64,000 nt of DNA from an uncultured Pelagibacteraceae bacterium (lineage in GTDB: Bacteria > Pseudomonadota > Alphaproteobacteria > Pelagibacterales > Pelagibacteraceae), in contig CACLVZ010000002.1 of NCBI GenBank assembly GCA_902610515.1, forward strand, positions 62,001 through 126,000. Reading direction: 5' to 3'. A program made the position numbers and the translations under genes. Of the stretch, positions 60,632-64,000 are shown in pieces. The first letter of the stretch is position 1. Every line of letters starts with the position of its first letter. Under the pieces are notes generated by a model that worked only from the letters and a program-made list of their open reading frames with translations, had not been told where the DNA came from and searched no databases.

Positions 60632-61492
60632 ATGAAACAAATTGAAATATTCATAAATCTCACAAGATTGAATAAACCTATTGGATTTATGCTTTTATTT
60701 TGGCCTTGTTCTTGGAGTTTAGCTTATAGTTACTATTTAAATCAAAATATCGATTTATTTATCTACCATTTATTACTTTTTTTTCTCGGTTCAGTTTTAA
60801 TGAGAAGCGCCGGATGTATTTTTAACGACATAGTGGATAGAGATTTTGATAAAAAAGTTCATAGAACAAAAAATAGACCTATAGCATCTGGTAAAATTTC
60901 TGTTAAAAAATCATTCATCTATGTCGTTCTTCTTTGCGCAATTGCCTTTATGGTACTTATTCAATTTAATTTATTAACTATAATTCTTGGAATGGCATCA
61001 ATGAGTTTGGCTTTTTCTTACCCTTTCATGAAAAGAATTACATACTGGCCTCAACTATTTTTAGGATTAACTTTCAACTGGGGAATTATAATGGCATGGA
61101 CATCAATCTTTAATGATTTTTCTCCAGAAATTATCATACTTTATTTATCGGCCATATTTTGGACATTGGGGTATGACACGATATACGGAGCTCAAGATAT
61201 GTCAGACGATGAAATAATTGGACTTAAATCAACTTCTATTAAATTTAAAAAAAATATGAAATCGTTTGTATTATTTTCTTACATTATAAGTTCATTATTG
61301 ATGGTATTTTTTTTTAAAAATGAAATAGGCATGAATATATTCTCAATTATTTTTTTAATATTTATTTTAAGTTTAATTTATCAAATTTATGGATTTAAAT
61401 TTACAAAACCAAAGGATTGTTTAAAAGCTTTTAAGCTAAATAATCTATCTGGTTTAACTCTTTTTTTAAGCATCTTAGCAATAAATTACTAA
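60632..61492 (+). CDS. ubiA: 4-hydroxybenzoate polyprenyltransferase
   Basis: Membrane prenyltransferase attaching the isoprenoid tail in ubiquinone synthesis. Length 286 with about eight helices. The first Asp-rich motif is GCIFNDIVDRDFDKKVHRTKNRPIASGKIS near 66-95 and the second is YDTIYGAQDMSDDEIIGLKSTSIKF near 185-210. The stop codon abuts the ABC transporter ATG. Confidence 0.95.
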   Translation: MKQIEIFINLTRLNKPIGFMLLFWPCSWSLAYSYYLNQNIDLFIYHLLLFFLGSVLMRSAGCIFNDIVDRDFDKKVHRTKNRPIASGKISVKKSFIYVVLLCAIAFMVLIQFNLLTIILGMASMSLAFSYPFMKRITYWPQLFLGLTFNWGIIMAWTSIFNDFSPEIIILYLSAIFWTLGYDTIYGAQDMSDDEIIGLKSTSIKFKKNMKSFVLFSYIISSLLMVFFFKNEIGMNIFSIIFLIFILSLIYQIYGFKFTKPKDCLKAFKLNNLSGLTLFLSILAINY

Positions 61493-63235
61493 ATGAAATT
61501 TGAAGAATTAAAAATCTTACTAAAAAAGCTTTTTAAACAATATGTAAAAAAACATATTAAGAAAATTTTAATAGCTCTTTTTTTATCAGTTATAGTTGCG
61601 GGAAGTACAGCAGGTATTGCTTGGCTGCTTGACCCTGCTGTAAAAAAAATATTTATTGACCAAGACAGGCTTTTTGCTTGGACTATTCCCATACTTATTA
61701 TTGTAGCTTTTTCAAGCAAAGGACTATCTTTATACTTAGCTAGAATAAATATTATAAGGGTTGGTGAGGAGGTTGCTGGAGAGCTTCAAAAAAAAGTTGC
61801 TGTAAATATTTTAACTTCAGATATTCAAACATTAGATAACAGGCATTCGGGAAAATATATTTCTAATATTATGTTTGACACTTACCATATAAGAAATTTA
61901 GTCAGCAATGGTGTTCTTAATCTAATGAAAGATACTCTTTCTGTCATTGCATTAGTTTCATTAATGTTTTATCAAAATTGGAAACTTGCTTTATTTGCAA
62001 TTTTAATGATGCCGTTAGCTGGGGCTTTGGCTAAATCGTTGGGAAAAAGAATTGGCAAAGCTACATCTAAAGCAGGAGCATCATCGGGTAATTTAGCTTC
62101 TTTCTTAACCGAAATATTCAAAGGTTCAAAAATGATAAGAATTTATCAAAAAGAAAATATTGAAAATAAAAAAGCTAATAACTTTATCGATGACTTAGTC
62201 GAAAAAAACATAAAAATTGGAAGTGTACTAATCAGAGCTACTCCTATAATGGAAAGTTTGACAGGTGTAATGATAGCAGGTTTTATTATTTTTTCAGGGA
62301 CTTTAATCGAGAATGGGGAGTTAGGAGTAAATAATTTTTTTTCATTTCTAGCTGCTATGATGTTAGCATACCAACCAATAAGATCTTTAGCGACAATCAA
62401 TATGGCTGCTTATCAAGGAGCAGCAGCTTTTAAAAGAGTTAGTGACATAATTGACAAAAAAATTGAAATAAAAAATGAGGAAAAAAATCCTGAGTTGATT
62501 TTAAAAGACTCAAACATAATTTTTAGTAATGTGAGTTTTAAATACGAAACAACTGATAAACAAGCAATTAAAGACGTAAATTTCGAGATCAAAGGTAATA
62601 CAATGTCAGCTTTTGTTGGCCATAGTGGAGCAGGTAAAAGCACAATAATAAACTTACTTCCAAGATTTTACGACCCACAAGAGGGCAAAATAATAATTGA
62701 TGATCAAAATATTAAAGAGGTTTCATTAAACTCATTAAGAAAAAATTTATCATTGGTCAGTCAAGATGTGATTTTGTTTGACGATACAATTAAGAATAAC
62801 ATTGCATACGCCAAAGAGAATGCATCAACTGAAGAAATTAAAAGAGCTTGTAAATTTGCTGCTGCAGATGAATTTATTGAAAAGCTACCTTTGGGATACG
62901 ATACTGTTGTGGGTGAGAATGGGATAAGATTATCTGGAGGCCAAAAACAAAGGATTTCTATTGCTAGAGCTATTTTAAAAGAGTCTCCAATTATTTTATT
63001 AGATGAAGCAACTTCCTCCCTTGATGCTGAGTCTGAGGAGATCGTTCAAAATGCAATTCTCAATCTTACAAAAAATAAAACTACTTTGGTGATAGCTCAT
63101 AGACTTTCAACAATACATAACGCAGATAAAATTTTTGTTTTAAAAAATGGAAAAGTGATTGATTCAGGAAAGCACGAGTCATTAATAGAAAAAAGTGAGG
63201 AATATAAGTCACTTTATTCAAAACAATTAAAATGA
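61493..63235 (+). CDS. msbA: MsbA-like ABC exporter (lipid A type)
   Basis: A half-size exporter of 580 residues: an N-terminal membrane domain of about six helices (20-300) and a C-terminal nucleotide-binding domain. Seen: Walker A VGHSGAGKST near 376, Q loop LVSQDVILFDD, signature RLSGGQKQRISIARAIL near 479, Walker B PIILLDEATSSLD and the H-loop AHRLST. The overlap (ATGA) with a Kdo transferase gene supports flipping of lipid A core across the inner membrane. Confidence 0.88.
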   Translation: MKFEELKILLKKLFKQYVKKHIKKILIALFLSVIVAGSTAGIAWLLDPAVKKIFIDQDRLFAWTIPILIIVAFSSKGLSLYLARINIIRVGEEVAGELQKKVAVNILTSDIQTLDNRHSGKYISNIMFDTYHIRNLVSNGVLNLMKDTLSVIALVSLMFYQNWKLALFAILMMPLAGALAKSLGKRIGKATSKAGASSGNLASFLTEIFKGSKMIRIYQKENIENKKANNFIDDLVEKNIKIGSVLIRATPIMESLTGVMIAGFIIFSGTLIENGELGVNNFFSFLAAMMLAYQPIRSLATINMAAYQGAAAFKRVSDIIDKKIEIKNEEKNPELILKDSNIIFSNVSFKYETTDKQAIKDVNFEIKGNTMSAFVGHSGAGKSTIINLLPRFYDPQEGKIIIDDQNIKEVSLNSLRKNLSLVSQDVILFDDTIKNNIAYAKENASTEEIKRACKFAAADEFIEKLPLGYDTVVGENGIRLSGGQKQRISIARAILKESPIILLDEATSSLDAESEEIVQNAILNLTKNKTTLVIAHRLSTIHNADKIFVLKNGKVIDSGKHESLIEKSEEYKSLYSKQLK

Positions 63236-64000
63236 TAACGCTTTATAGATTATTGGGAGTATTATTGTATCCTATTATCGTAATAATAATTTATTTAAGA
63301 AGATTTTTTGGTAAAGAAGACCCAAAAAGATTTACAGAAAAAATCTTTCCTTATAAATTTAATATTGTCAAAAATATACCAGATTTAATTTGGTTTCATG
63401 CAGCAAGTATAGGTGAATTAAGGAGTATACATCCTATTATTGAAGAATTAAAAAATATCAACAAAGATTACCAATTTTTAATAACAACTACCACTCTGAG
63501 CTCAAGTAAATTAGTTAATAGAGAATTTAAAAATATTGAAAATATTTATCATAGATTTTTACCAATTGATGTAAGTTTTGTAATCAAAAGTTTTTTAAAA
63601 AATTGGAAACCAAAAGCAATTTTTTTGGTTGATTCTGAGATTTGGCCAAATTTAATTTTGTATTCTAGAGAATTAAAAATACCATTGGCATTGATAAATG
63701 CAAGAATCACAAAAAAGACATCTGATAAATGGATGTTATTTAACAAAACTGCAAATAAAATATTTAGTTCAATTGATTTGTGTCTTGCTTCCAATAATGA
63801 AACAAAAAAGAAATTGATTGATTTAAAAGCAAAAAACGTTTTTTTTACGGGAAATATTAAATTAATAAATAAAATTGATCAAAATAAAATTGAAAATACC
63901 AATAAAGAATTTTTAGAAAAAGAAAAATTTTGGCTTGCTGCTAGCACTCATTCAAATGAAGAAGAGTTTTGTTTGGCTACTCATAAAAAATTAAAAGAGC
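63232..64000 (+). CDS. waaA: 3-deoxy-D-manno-octulosonic acid transferase (5' part)
   Basis: Partial gene cut by the window end; 256 codons are visible. It begins MITLYRLLGVLLYPIIVIII, a membrane-anchor segment, and contains the family pattern LIWFHAASIGELRSIHPII near 44-62 with the catalytic Glu, LITTTTLSSSKL near 80, FLVDSEIWPNLILYSRELKIPLALINARIT near 130-160, and FFTGNIKL near 203. The enzyme adds Kdo to lipid A precursor, so the cell makes a lipopolysaccharide. Confidence 0.93.
   Translation, partial: MITLYRLLGVLLYPIIVIIIYLRRFFGKEDPKRFTEKIFPYKFNIVKNIPDLIWFHAASIGELRSIHPIIEELKNINKDYQFLITTTTLSSSKLVNREFKNIENIYHRFLPIDVSFVIKSFLKNWKPKAIFLVDSEIWPNLILYSRELKIPLALINARITKKTSDKWMLFNKTANKIFSSIDLCLASNNETKKKLIDLKAKNVFFTGNIKLINKIDQNKIENTNKEFLEKEKFWLAASTHSNEEEFCLATHKKLKE

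Overview
The window looks like a stretch of core chromosome from a streamlined marine alphaproteobacterium, most probably SAR11 (Pelagibacterales). The evidence is very low G+C (roughly 30% by eye), almost no intergenic DNA, alphaproteobacterial gene orders (rnhB-ccrM-...-mutY-DciA-DsbA-smc; atpIBEF'F without F1; ctaCDB-ctaG-ctaE-surf1; petABC), a GANTC methylase of the CcrM type, and a crtIBY-blh retinal pathway. I see no phage, insertion sequence, CRISPR array, toxin system or transferred island. No stretch over 300 bases lacks a gene; the longest gaps are about 75-115 bases.

Layout. 1-4.5 kb: carA-carB. 4.5-7.1 kb: a 2OG-Fe(II) oxygenase, an ELM1-type glycosyltransferase-like gene and thioredoxin reductase. 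7.1-14 kb: an aminotransferase facing a tight run uvrB, pteridine-reductase-like SDR, folB, uvrC, pgsA. 14-17.6 kb: ilvE facing a MarR regulator, response regulator and histidine kinase (PetP/PetR-like), then ubiK. 17.7-23.7 kb: lgt, MidA-type methyltransferase, pgeF, prs, rplY, pth, ychF. 23.7-26.2 kb: cytochrome bc1 (petABC, minus strand). 26.3-32 kb: trmL, hemF, greA, CCA-type nucleotidyltransferase, tRNA-Gln, ispE and a TPR protein. 32-36.5 kb: a family-4-like uracil-DNA glycosylase, rnhB, ccrM, an FAD monooxygenase and mutY. 36.5-49 kb: one co-directional run of fifteen genes with no gap over 16 bases: DciA-like, DsbA-like, smc, F0 ATP synthase genes, crtI-crtB-crtY-blh, ispH, thrB, rnhA. 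49-57 kb (minus): peroxiredoxin, thrC, surf1, cytochrome oxidase genes including an unlabelled 37-aa membrane ORF, and rsmE. 57-64 kb: CDGSH protein, HAD hydrolase, pirin, quinone oxidoreductase, DUF1289, DUF2721, ubiA, an MsbA-like exporter and the 5' part of waaA/kdtA.

The genes fit an aerobic respiring phototroph-assisted heterotroph: bc1 and an aa3-type oxidase make proton motive force, F0 genes use it, and the adjoining retinal genes would supply the chromophore of a proton-pumping rhodopsin whose gene is not in this window. IspH, IspE and UbiA link isoprenoid supply to carotenoid and quinone.

The most interesting points are (1) a perfect 10-bp inverted repeat carrying GANTC in both arms directly before the ccrM start, within a cluster of four GANTC sites in 78 bases; (2) an 814-residue SMC with no visible hinge and no zinc hook; (3) the F0-retinal-ispH linkage; (4) a family-4-like uracil glycosylase lacking the iron-sulfur cysteines; (5) a FolM/PTR1-type reductase overlapping folB; and (6) convergent genes that overlap at their 3' ends in eight of nine cases, leaving no room for terminators.
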